The translations under genes and the position numbers were made by a program. The notes under the pieces were generated by a model. That model was not told the origin of the DNA, searched no databases, and was given only the letters and a program-made list of their open reading frames with translations. From assembly GCA_963739235.1 (NCBI GenBank), contig CAVTZY010000049.1, positions 1 to 64,000 on the forward strand: DNA of 64,000 bases, written 5' to 3'. Every line of letters starts with the position of its first letter. Within the stretch, counting starts at the first letter, position 1. Origin of the DNA: JAFNAG01 sp963739235. GTDB taxonomy: Bacteria > Acidobacteriota > UBA6911. Below, piece by piece: positions 36,571-46,504 of the stretch.

Positions 36571-37848
36571 ATGCGAATCCTGGTAGTCGGATCGGGCGGC
36601 AGGGAGCATGCCCTGGTCTGGAAGCTGCGCCGCAGCCCGCGCGCGCAAGAGATCCTCTGCGCCCCGGGCAATGGCGGCATTGAAAACGAGGCGCGGTGCA
36701 TTTCGATCTCTCCTGCAGACCAGGCGGCGCTCCTTGATCTCGTCAGGAGAGAGCGCATCGACATTGTGATCGTTGGACCCGAAGCCCCACTGGCCGCCGG
36801 GCTGGCTGACGGGCTGCGCGCGCACGACATTGCGGTCCTGGGACCCAGCCAGGCGGCCGCGCGGCTGGAATCGAGCAAGGTGTTTGCCAAAGAGTTCATG
36901 GCCCGCCACAACATTCCCACTGCAACCTTCACCGTTCATTCGCTGCCCCAGGAAGCGCTCGCCCGCCTGGATGCCGCGGAAACTCGTTACCCGCTCGTTG
37001 TCAAGGCGGATGGCCTGGCGGCGGGAAAAGGAGTTGTGGTGGCACGAACCCGCGCAGATGCACGCCGAGCCATCGAGCTCATCATGATCGAGCGGCAGTT
37101 CGGCGCCGCGGGTGACAAAATCATTCTCGAAGAATTCCTGGAAGGCATCGAAGCGTCATTCATCGTTTTCACCGACGGACAAACCATTCTCCCTGCCGTT
37201 GCGGCCCAGGACCACAAGGCAGTCTACGACAACGATCAGGGGCCCAATACGGGAGGCATGGGAGCTTATTCCACCGACAGTATCCTTGAACCTGAGCTGC
37301 AGAGCTGGATTGTGACCCGGATCGTTCGGCCGGTAGTCGACGCGATGGGCTCAGAGGGCGCAGCATTTCAGGGCATTCTCTACACGGGCTTGATGCTCAC
37401 GGCTGCGGGCCCGCGCGTGCTCGAGTTCAACGTGCGCATGGGAGACCCCGAAGGCCAGGTGATCCTGCCGCGGCTTGCCAGCGATTTTGCTGAGCTGTGC
37501 GCCGCGCTGTGCCAGGGCCGGCTTGGAGAGTATCAAGTTGCCTGGTCGAAAAAGGCGGCTCTATGCGTGGTTCTTGCCGCGCCCGGCTATCCGGGCGCCT
37601 ATCCGAAGGGCATGCCCATCTCCGGCCTCAAAATGGCCGAGGAGGACAAGCGTGTGGTGGTATTCCACTCCGGCACGCGCCGCCGGGATGAATCAGTATT
37701 GACCGACGGAGGACGGGTGCTTGGTGTGACCGCGCTGGCCGGAGATCTGAAAACCGCGTCGATGGCGGCGTACGAAGCAGTCAATAAGATACACTTCGAA
37801 GGAATGCACTACCGCCGTGACATCGGCGCCAAAGGACTTGGGAAGTGA
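36571..37848 (+). CDS. purD: Phosphoribosylamine--glycine ligase
   Basis: Second step of de novo purine synthesis (GAR synthetase), an ATP-grasp enzyme. 425 residues. The N-terminal MRILVVGSGGREHALVWKL, VIVGPEAPLAAGLAD and LGPSQAAARLESSKVFAKEFM begin the fold. The ATP-grasp part has VKADGLAAGKGVVVA, EFLEGIEASFIVFTDG, QDHKAVYDNDQGPNTGGMGAY and FNVRMGDPEGQVILPRL. It starts 13 nt after galU. Its TGA stop is the first codon of a perfect 24-bp palindrome, after which purE begins. Confidence 0.96.
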   Translation: MRILVVGSGGREHALVWKLRRSPRAQEILCAPGNGGIENEARCISISPADQAALLDLVRRERIDIVIVGPEAPLAAGLADGLRAHDIAVLGPSQAAARLESSKVFAKEFMARHNIPTATFTVHSLPQEALARLDAAETRYPLVVKADGLAAGKGVVVARTRADARRAIELIMIERQFGAAGDKIILEEFLEGIEASFIVFTDGQTILPAVAAQDHKAVYDNDQGPNTGGMGAYSTDSILEPELQSWIVTRIVRPVVDAMGSEGAAFQGILYTGLMLTAAGPRVLEFNVRMGDPEGQVILPRLASDFAELCAALCQGRLGEYQVAWSKKAALCVVLAAPGYPGAYPKGMPISGLKMAEEDKRVVVFHSGTRRRDESVLTDGGRVLGVTALAGDLKTASMAAYEAVNKIHFEGMHYRRDIGAKGLGK

Positions 37849-37933
37849 CGATTTACGATTTACGATTGAAAAGCACATCCACCTGCAGGAGCTGCTTATT
37901 GGCCATTCGTCAATCGTAAATCGTAAATCGTCA
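37846..37933. repeat. Perfect 24-bp palindrome (GATTTAC units) between purD and purE
   Basis: Arms 37846-37869 and 37910-37933 match exactly. The arm is TGACGATT plus tandem TACGATT units. The purD TGA is the first triplet. The loop (GAAAAGCACATCC ... ATTGGCCATTCG) is similar to the loop of the element after purE, so the two are copies of one family. Confidence 0.92.
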
Positions 37934-37950
37934 TTTGTCTGGGAGGTTTT

Positions 37951-38457
37951 GTGAGCAAACCAAAAGTGGCCATTGTGCTGGGCAGCGACAGCGACTATCC
38001 CGTGATTCAGGATATGATTCGCATTCTGAATGAATTTGAGATTCCCCACGAGCTCACGGTTTCGAGCGCGCACCGTTCCCCCGACCGGACCCACCGCTAT
38101 GCCGTGACCCTGGAGGATCGCGGGATCCAGGTTGTCATTGCTTGTGCCGGAGCCGCGGCCCATTTGGCCGGCGTGCTGGCATCGCATACCATCCTGCCGG
38201 TCATCGGTGTTCCGATTGATTCAGGGCCGCTGAAAGGAATTGACGCTTTGCTTTCTACCTCGATGATGCCCGCCGGTGTGCCGGTAGCGACCATGGGGAT
38301 CGGCGAGGCGGGCGCCAGCAACGCAGCCGTGCTGGCAGCCCAGATTTTGGCACGCTCAGACTCCGACCTGGCACTGCGGCTCAAGGACTACAAAAAAAAG
38401 CTCGCGGATAAAGTCGAGGAGCGCGACCGCGATCTGAAGAAAACCCGGAATCCATGA
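37951..38457 (+). CDS. purE: N5-carboxyaminoimidazole ribonucleotide mutase
   Basis: Class I PurE of purine synthesis: N5-CAIR to CAIR. 168 residues. Motifs are VLGSDSDYPVIQDM, SSAHRSPDRTHRY (active-site His), CAGAAAHLAGVLASHT, GVPIDSGPLKGIDALLSTSM and MPAGVPVATMGIGEAGASNAA. The C-terminus is a Lys/Arg/Glu helix. The start is GTG at 37951 with GGGAGG 6 nt before it, 17 nt after a palindrome. Class I PurE needs PurK, which is not in the window. Confidence 0.95.
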   Translation: MSKPKVAIVLGSDSDYPVIQDMIRILNEFEIPHELTVSSAHRSPDRTHRYAVTLEDRGIQVVIACAGAAAHLAGVLASHTILPVIGVPIDSGPLKGIDALLSTSMMPAGVPVATMGIGEAGASNAAVLAAQILARSDSDLALRLKDYKKKLADKVEERDRDLKKTRNP

Positions 38458-38521
38458 ATTGACGATTGAAAAGCGCATATGCCCTGGGCGCCGGCTAATT
38501 GGTCATTCTTCAATCGTCAAT
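38458..38521. repeat. 13-bp palindrome after purE, homologous to the one before it
   Basis: Arms ATTGACGATTGAA (38458-38470) and its complement (38509-38521) begin right after the purE stop. The loop GAAAAGCGCAT ... ATTGGTCATTCT aligns with that of the 37846-37933 element. Confidence 0.88.
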
Positions 38522-38534
38522 CGTCGATGTATTT

Positions 38535-39844
38535 ATGAAGTCCGCAGATCTTTTCTACCTCTGTACTTTTGGCTGTCGCTGCAATCAGGCCGATAGCGCC
38601 GAGATGCGGGCGCGCCTGTGCGCCAGTTCCCTGCAGGAAACCGCAAACCAACGGTACGCCAGCCTGATCGTGGTGAATACCTGCACCGTTACGCGGCGTG
38701 CGGATCAACAGGTGCGCCAGACCGTGCGCCGGCTGCATCGAGAAAATCCTGAGGCCAGGATTGTGGTCACGGGCTGCTATGCCGAGCGCGACCCGGAGAT
38801 GCTGGCAGCGATTCCGGGGGTCAGCCTGGTGCTGGGAAATGCCGACAGAGACCGGCTGGCCGAGGCATGGCGCGGCGATCCGGAACCTGCGGCAAAGATC
38901 ATGCACTCGCCGATCGATGAGCTGCACGACTGTCAGATCGCCGGGGCGGCGCATGTCGGCGGCAAGACACGCCCCTTTCTCAAGCTCCAGGATGGATGCG
39001 ACGCGCGCTGCGCTTACTGCATTGTGCCTTCGGTGCGCGGCCCGGGGCGAAGCGCGACGCCCGAGGACATCCTTGCCGAAGTCCGCCGTCTCGTAGAATA
39101 TGGTTACCAGGAAATTGTGCTGACAGGTGTGCATCTAGGATCGTATGGGCGCAAGCTGCCTCAGCCGGCGCGACTGGCGGACCTGCTGCGCGCGATCCTC
39201 GAGATTCTTGGCCTGGGGCGCCTCCGGCTCAGCAGCGTCGAACCCATGCGTTTTGACCGCAGCATCGTGGCCCTGGCTGCCGGGAATCCGGTTTTCGCAC
39301 CTCACTTCCACATTCCGCTGCAAAGCGGCAGCGACCGCATCCTGCGCCTCATGCGCCGGCCTTACAAGGCCGCGCGTTTCCTTGAGCTGCTCCATTTCAT
39401 CCATGCCAGCTTGCCGGACGCGGGGCTGGGCACGGATGTGCTGGCTGGGTTTCCCGGCGAGACCGACGAGGATTTCGAGGCGACCTGCGAGCTGATCCGA
39501 AAATCACCGCTCACCTACCTGCACGTTTTCCCATTCTCGGTGCGGGAAGGAACGGATGCCGCCTCGATGCCTGGACAGGTACCCCCGAAGGTGTTGCACG
39601 CGCGCTGCGAAATTCTGCGAGAGCTGTCCAGCGCCCGAAATCTCGCATTCCGGCAGCGGTTCGTTGGCAAGGTCCTGCCCGCCATCACCCTGGCCAAAGA
39701 AGAAGATATGGGGAATTGTGTTGTTCTGACCGAGAACTACATCCACGCGCGCATCGCCGAAGCGACCGTTCCCCCAACCGGCTGATCCACATTCGCATCG
39801 ACGAGGCGCGCCCGGACGGCACCCACGCAACTCTCATCGATTAG
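38535..39844 (+). CDS. mtaB: tRNA t6A37 methylthiotransferase MtaB-like (one frameshift at the 3' end)
   Basis: Radical-SAM enzyme that adds a methylthio group to t6A37 of tRNA. The N-terminal UPF0004 domain has the cluster cysteines in TFGCRCNQADS, VNTCTV and TGCYAERD. The radical-SAM CxxxCxxC is DGCDARCAYC. The TGC RC NQADS form and TCTVT pattern favour MtaB over MiaB. The first frame stops at 39785 (VPPTG), but NRLIHIRIDEARPDG continues in the next frame to 39844. This looks like the end of the TRAM domain, and an indel in the CCCCC at about 39774 explains the break. The ATG is at 38535. Confidence 0.9.
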
Positions 39845-39885
39845 GCTCCGAGCAAGCGCACCGCAGCCGAGTGGCAACAGCAGTC

Positions 39886-39955
39886 ACCGCGAAGACCGAA
39901 AGGACCTCAAAGAATTGCAGTTATTCTTCTTTGCGGTCTTCGTGGTCTTAGCGGT
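39886..39955. repeat. Imperfect palindrome of GAAGACC/CAAAGAA units between convergent genes
   Basis: ACCGCGAAGACCGAAAGG (39886 onward) pairs with a GCGGTCTTCGTGGTCTTAGC block (to 39955) at roughly 80 percent. The right arm contains the stop of the convergent pgeF gene (39948). A single related arm is seen near 10415-10445. Confidence 0.7.
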
Positions 39956-40769
39956 TCGATGTCCGCGGTCTGCAGATAATCCCCATCATGCGCCCGGCGT
40001 GAGATCCTTCGGCCCGATACGAGAAGAACTCGTTTGGGTTGCAGCGTGTACACAGGCCCAGATCCCACCTGTTTTGCAGCGGAATCCCGGCTTCCGAGAG
40101 CTGGAGATTCAGCGCCATCGGCAGGTCCAAAACGTATTTGCCCTGACGTTCAGGGTGCTGGTGGCAGAGGTGCTCCCCGGGATACTCGGCGTCAAATGCG
40201 GAGGCTACCTCCGGCCCGACTTCGAAGCAGCACGGCCGAATTCCCGGGCCGACGGCCACCAGGACATCAGCCACATCGGCGCCCAGTTGCCCCATGCCTT
40301 CGAGGATTCGGCACAGAATGCGGGCCAGGGAGCCGCGCCAGCCTGCATGCACCGCCGCAATGATTCCCTTATGCGGGTCTGCGACCAGCACCGGAAAGCA
40401 GTCCGCCACCTGAACGGCGACGGCAATGCCCTGCTCGGCGGTTATGAGCGCGTCGCCGCGGCTTCGTGGATTCCATTGGCGAGCCGGGCAATATATGATA
40501 TGAAACTCGGTAGAGTGACACTGGGCTACGGTCGCCAAATGGGCCGCTGGTATACTCAGGACGGAAAGAAGCCGACGCCTGTTCTCCTCGACGTTGGCGG
40601 GCAAGTCCCAGGGGACATGGCCGAGATTCAGCGCTTGCTCTGAAGCAAGGCTGATCCCGCCGAAGCGGGTGGAAAATGCGTGCCGGAGACCCGGGATTTT
40701 TTCGAAGGCTGCGCATGAGTAGTAACGGACGCCCGAGCTCTCATTAAGGTTGAAGCCGTTGATGTGCAT
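39948..40769 (-). CDS. pgeF: Peptidoglycan editing factor PgeF / polyphenol-oxidase family (DUF152)
   Basis: 273 residues. Members of this family have been described as copper oxidases, as purine-nucleoside enzymes and, in E. coli, as a factor that removes wrongly incorporated residues from peptidoglycan precursors. Visible motifs are HAFSTRFGGIS, LATVAQCHSTE, ALITAEQGIAVAVQVADCFPVLV, AAVHAGWRGSLARIL (conserved His), GPGIRPCCFEVG and CTRCNPNEFFSYR. The metal-binding Cys and His residues expected of the family are present. Start ATG at 40769. Divergent from acpS with a 57-nt gap. Confidence 0.9.
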   Translation of the reverse strand: MHINGFNLNESSGVRYYSCAAFEKIPGLRHAFSTRFGGISLASEQALNLGHVPWDLPANVEENRRRLLSVLSIPAAHLATVAQCHSTEFHIIYCPARQWNPRSRGDALITAEQGIAVAVQVADCFPVLVADPHKGIIAAVHAGWRGSLARILCRILEGMGQLGADVADVLVAVGPGIRPCCFEVGPEVASAFDAEYPGEHLCHQHPERQGKYVLDLPMALNLQLSEAGIPLQNRWDLGLCTRCNPNEFFSYRAEGSHAGRMMGIICRPRTSNR

Positions 40770-40826
40770 ATTGCGAATAGTGAATCGGCCGGATACGCCG
40801 TGTCAATCCGGTGTTTGGAGGGGGCG

Positions 40827-41204
40827 ATGATCGTCGGCATCGGAGTGGACATCATCGACATCGCGCGCATGCGCCGCGCTCTGGAGCGGCAAGGGGATCG
40901 TCTGGTCCGGCGTATCTTCACGACGGCAGAGCAGGACTACTGCCGCATGCACCGGGATCCCGCGCCTTACTTTGCGGCGCGATTCGCCGCCAAGGAAGCG
41001 CTCTTCAAGGCACTTGGCACCGGCTGGGCTCAAGGGATAACCTGGCTCGATGCCGAGGTGCACAGAGCGCAAGGGGGTGCGCCCAGGCTCGCGCTCTGCG
41101 GGCGGGCAGAGGAACTCAGTAAATCTATGGGCACCCGGTCGATCCATATCAGCCTCTCTCACTCTGAAGAGAGCGCCGTTGCCTTCGTCATCCTCGAGAG
41201 TTGA
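40827..41204 (+). CDS. acpS: Holo-[acyl-carrier-protein] synthase
   Basis: Transfers the phosphopantetheine arm from CoA to acyl carrier protein. 125 residues, the usual size. The metal/CoA site GVDIIDIARM (5-14) and RFAAKEALFKALGTG (about 53-67) are the family signature, and SLSHSEESAVAFVIL closes the fold. The ATG at 40827 follows TTGGAGGGGG; upstream in-frame sequence (MHIANSES...) is not family-like. A 16-nt gap leads to the large TPR/VWA gene. Confidence 0.94.
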   Translation: MIVGIGVDIIDIARMRRALERQGDRLVRRIFTTAEQDYCRMHRDPAPYFAARFAAKEALFKALGTGWAQGITWLDAEVHRAQGGAPRLALCGRAEELSKSMGTRSIHISLSHSEESAVAFVILES

Positions 41205-41220
41205 TCAAGCGGAACGCCTT

Positions 41221-44200
41221 ATGAGCAGTCGCGCGGTTTGGTTCCTGGTGATGTGCTTACTCGGCTCGATCGCCAGTTCCGGGATCACAGCCAGTGCACG
41301 CCAGCTGGATGAGAAAAACATCCTCCGATTTCCCGTCTACCTTGATCAAGTAATTTCCAGTGAGGCAATCAGTTTCGCAGTCTCCGCTGAAAAACAGCAC
41401 TTCAAAACGCTATCATCCTCCCCAATGGCCGCCACGCGGCCGATTCTGGTGATCATTGATCCGACCTCAACCTCGACTCCAGAATTACGGCGGCGTATCA
41501 CCGAACTGATAGGAGCACTGAATCAGGCAAATCAGAAACCGGCGCTGCCGCAGATCCGGCTAGGCCTCGCCGTGGGCGATGGAATTCTGTTCGATGCGTC
41601 TGCGCTCTCCAGTGGCGTCTCCGGCAACGCCGTATCCGATATTCTGCAATTCATCCCGGACACTTCCACGAGCCAGGAAGGCGATCCCGGCCGTATGCTC
41701 AGCCTGGCAGCGAAAATACTGAGAAGAGCTGAAACCGACGGGCAATCCATAGACTGCCTGCTGCTGGCGAAGGACCGCCCATTCGAGGGAGAAGATGCAG
41801 AGTATCTGCGGCTCAGCTCCGAACGACATTGGCTCGATCTGTGCGCGCGCAAGGGGAGCGTCCTGCATGGATATCTGGAGGGTAATGGAGCGCTCCGGAC
41901 CATATGCGCGGCGACTGGAGGAATGGTATTCGGCAGTCAAGAACCCTCAGCCTCGGTCTTGCGCCAGATCGTCGAAGCACGGAGTAGAGCGCATGTAGTC
42001 ACAGTTCAAAAAGAGGCATTCCCGTCGCGGCTAGGAAGATATGCGCTCACGTTCCATGTGGAAGACAGCGGGCGCAATCTCATCAATCCTCATGCTCCGT
42101 CTGCCGTCTGGCGGAATGCTGAGGACGCTTCCGCTCCCGAATATGAGAGTGTTCGCGAAGCGCTCGATTGGATCCGGCGCGCTCAAAAGAGCGCCGACGC
42201 CGGTGATTTCAGGGTTGCCCTGCGGTTTGTGGACAACGCGATCCAGCTGGACGACGGAAATCCGGACCCTGGCTACTACGGGGCACGATATTCATTCGAA
42301 CTCGGAGACTTTGCTGCCGCCGCCGGCTACATTTCCAAGGCAATGCAATTTGCGCGCCCCGACGAGCGGGCAATAATTCTATATGGTGAGGTATATCGGA
42401 AGCTGGGCAAGTCGGCGCAGGCACTGGAAACCATCCAGAAACTGCCCGAGGGTGAGGTCCCGAAAGTCCCCTCAGTTTCAGTTGATGATTGCCCGCCTCC
42501 TGTCCTCCCAGGACCGCGAGCAGGAAGCAGCGGACCTATTTGCCGTGATCATTGGGGCGGGACACGACAATCCCCAAATCGATGCCGAGTACGGGTACAC
42601 CCTGTGGCGACTCGGAAAGGAAGCGGCTGCAGAGAAACAAATCCGATCGGCCCTGGACGCAGATCCGGACAACGTCTCCGCCATGCTCTGTTCGATGGAC
42701 ATGCTGGCCTCGCGAGGAGCATCCACCAAGGCTCTAGAACTGGGAACCCGTGCCGCCAAACTTCAGCCCAAGAACCCGGATGTCCATGTGCAGATCGGCA
42801 GAGTCCGTACGCAAGCTCATGACTGGGATGCCGCTCTGGAAAGCTATCGAACTGCCGCCGAACTGGCTCCCGCCCGCAGCGATATTCTGCTGAAGTTGGC
42901 GGAAGCACAAGTACAGGCCGGCCAAAATCGCGACGGGGAGGAGACGGTCGGGAAGATCCTGGCGCTCGCTCCGTCGAATGCTGCAATCTATGAGCAGGTC
43001 GCCGGGCTCTATGCACATATCGGTTCGTTCGAAGATGCGGCTTCGATACTCGAGGAAAGCACGGCAAGAGTTCCGGATAAGGCCTCGTCCTTTTATCGCA
43101 CTGCAGCCGAATTGAGGGAGCGCAAAGAACAATATGGCCAGGCGCTGCTCGATTATCGCGCATTGCTGGAATCTGTCCCCCCTGACCGGAGCGCCGAGCT
43201 GCAGCGTGAACTCGCACCACATCTGGCGTACCTGTCTCTGATGCTCAAATCCTCCACTCCGTCAGGAACCGCAGCGGTCAATGCCGTCGGCACACCGACC
43301 GCGGCAGCAGGCTCCCCGCCTGCAGCGCAGAACAGCATCGTCGTCCGGGGAGGGCTGCCGTTGCTGGCGAACATGCTGGGCATCAATCCTGCAACATTAA
43401 AGGAGCCGGGGGCGGTGGGCCGAGTATTTGCTGCGGTACTCGATTCGCTTCCGCGGTCAAAGGACAAGAAGATCAGCCAATTGCAGTCCGAACTGGCGGA
43501 AGGCTACCTTCAATATGAAAACCTGCTTCGATACATGGAGCAGCAGAAACTGCTGCCGGCAGGCAATAGCAACCCCAAGCGCCAGGAGTTCGTCTTTCCT
43601 CTCGCCGGGGATAAACCAACCATCCTGCGAGCCCAAACACTCCTCAGTTTTTTTGGGGTCAAGTACTCCATTACACAAAAGGGCGGCGCGAGCAAGATAG
43701 ACCTCACCTATAAAGCGGATCGCAAATCCATTGGACGACAGCGGCTCCTGCGCCAGATGGGAACGGATGTCCAGATCAAAAACCTCCGGGAAATTCGCTT
43801 CTCGCTGGGTGACGAGATTCTGCCGACGATCCTGGATGCCAAAGTGCTGCTCGACAAACTCCTCAATCTGCCGCATGTAGGACCGGAGAATCTGCTCAGC
43901 AGCCTCATTCTCCATCCGGATGGCATGGCCCTGTACCTCGCGCTGGAGGATTGCTCTCCCGCATTGCGCGCAGCTCTTGTTCAGGAGTTAAGCGGGAAAG
44001 AGCTTGCCGATGTGAAAAGTGCGCTGGCCGATTACGGACGCTTCCTCGAATTTCACGAAGGCCGTCTGGTTCTGCCCGGTTCTCAGCAGAGCTGGGAAAA
44101 TCTGGTGCATGCGCCTTATTCAGATCCCAAAGCCTTCCTGCGGGCGTTTGTCACCTACGACAAAGGCAGGCTGTTGTTGACCTACTTCGCAGTGCAGTCT

Positions 44201-46504
44201 GCGTCGCTAGACGTGCAGCAATTCCTGAACAACGGCGCCGGCGGCCTTGAGGAGATCTCCCGTCTAAATCCGCCAGTGGCGACGGGCTTGACCGTTGCCA
44301 ATTGGCAAGCGGATCTGGTCCGAATCATGCGCATTGTGCGCGCTGATGAGAAGGGATTGTACCTGCCGATCGATGATCGGTTCGCGCCTCAATTGATTCC
44401 GAATGCCGCTCGGGCGCAGGCATCGCCGCGTTCATCCGGATATGTGCCTTTGCGTGTGACATTGAGCGATATCGCCGGCCAGGTGCAACTGAGGGCCAGA
44501 ACCCAGGATGCCGCGGTCCGCACAGGCGCGGGAATCATTGAGTTTCTGAATTACCTTCAGCAGGAGCGCCCGGAGATGCTCACCGACGCCAGCATTAATG
44601 CGATCGGGCGCAACCTGGTGAATGCCCGCGCTTTCATGGATGTGATCTGGGATCTTAACCCACCCGCCGACCTCCTGGCGCAATATCTTGATTTCTGCAA
44701 CGGACTCGTCGAAAAGCCGGACATCGATTGGAAAATCAACCGCACGCGCACCAGCCAGTCAATTGTGTTTTTGATTTCGGCGTTGGGCCGCGAAGGCGCA
44801 ATCGACCTGCCGACCGGCTGGAAGCTGCTGGCCGCCGCACTGGAAAGCTTCCAAGCCAAGGATGAGGCGGAATTCTTAGTCAAGGTATCCCGATACCTCT
44901 TTGATCAACTGCTGCCGGAACTGGGCCGATCCAGCGGCTGGGCGGCCGGTTCACCCGACGCGTTGCTCGAGTCGCTCGCCGGCCATCATGCGCAGCAAGA
45001 TTTTTTGTTCGAAGGAACACCGATCGTGCAAGACGAATCGGCCGAACGGCTTCAGCAAATCAAGGCATCCATCCGGCCGCAACGCATCTGTTCTGTGGTC
45101 GATATTCTGAATGCGATTCGACCTCTCTTTGATCCGCAGAACCGCGAGAGCGGCATGCGCGCCTTTGCAGAAAACGTGGGCAAACTCACCTGCGCAGAGC
45201 CAGCCACCTCATCTGCCGGCAAGACGGACAAGCGCAAATCTGCTCCCGGCTTCAGCGAGGCTGCAAGCAGGCTGATATCTCTGCTGAACGGTCAAGGCCC
45301 CAAGGTGCGGAGCCTGGATGACGTTACCGTCGTGTTCACAGTTCCGCAAGTAATGCAACAAATCAGCAGCGCTCTGGATACCGAGCTGGGGGTCGCTCTG
45401 CTTGCTCACTGTTATGCTTACTACGGAGCAACCCAAATCGCCGCGTTCAGCTACAACGCGGATTTCGTCCGCAGTCACGATTTCTTCCGGCCGGGACGAT
45501 CATCGCAGGCATTCTGGTCGGCGGCGGCGGTGGAAGCAGGAAAAGACCAGCGCGGCCTCATCACCGGGCTCCTTTCCGGCCTGGGGATACAGATGCATCA
45601 ACTGGAGATGGGACCGGCGGCCCAAAGCTTTGGCAAGGATCCGTGGAACAGACTCGTGCCGGCGATTTTGTCCGGCATGCGGACCACGTCGCCATCCCTG
45701 AGGAGTGACCGCACCCAGGAGTATGTAGCGTTATCGGTGCGGTTAGGAAGGGAGCTTCTTGCGTTGCACGCAACCGTCCCGGGGGCTGCCGGATGGCTCG
45801 ATCTGTGCGACAAAGTTCTTATTGCTCCGATCCGAAGAGAGCAGCTGAAGTCTTTCCTGGCGGCGGGAAGCTTCAGATCAGCGGTCGATCTGTTTTCCCC
45901 ATCAGAGCTGTTCCTCCTCGGGGAAGCCTATCTTCTCGCAAGCGACATACTTCCCGCGAGCACGTGCAATCGCCTCACCGGCTTTGTGCGCCGGGCAGGT
46001 AATGCATGCGGGAAGGAATCGTTCGGGAAGGCTCCTCATATTTCGAGCCCCACACTGGAACGACTGCGCAAAATTGTCCCGACGGCGGCATCTTCCGAGC
46101 TGGAGACCTTTCAAAAGGAAGTCGAACAATATGGTTTCTTGGCATGGCGGCGCATTGGCCTTGCCGACAACTCATTCCATTTCTACGAATCCTACGAGCA
46201 GTTGCAGTTTTCATCCACAATGGACATACTTTTTGAGCGCTTCAACGATCTCAAGATACGGCTGGCTGAGATAAGTTACTCTGCAGGCTTGCCCGCCTCA
46301 GTCAGCGAACTGCTCGGAGATATGGCTTTGCAGACGCTCACAACCGATTCGGCAGCCGCGAACATTCAAAACTGGCAGGGCGTCGTCGACCAGATCGAAA
46401 AGTTGGGCCTGAACCAGTGCCGCGGTTGGATCGAAGAGTTGCTGGGCACGGGAGCGCTTTCGGCGTATTCTGGAAAATCGACGCAACATCCGGAGGGATT
46501 CTGA
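41221..46504 (+). CDS. Very large exported VWA/TPR protein (one frameshift)
   Basis: Two frames join into about 1760 residues. The first (41221-about 42470) has a signal peptide (AVWFLVMCLLGSIASSGITA), a von Willebrand A-like region (RPILVIIDPTSTSTPELRRRI, IDCLLLAKDRP) and the first TPRs (ALDWIRRAQKSADAGDFRVAL). The second (about 42470-46504) continues the TPRs (AEYGYTLWRLGKEAAAEKQI, LKLAEAQVQAGQNRDGEETV) to about 43200. It then has a long, mostly helical region that I do not recognise, preceded by an Ala/Pro linker near 43260-43330. The break lies in the CCCC near 42468. Its stop overlaps the start of the VWFA gene (TGATG). Probably a secreted or surface scaffold; function unknown. Confidence 0.75.
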
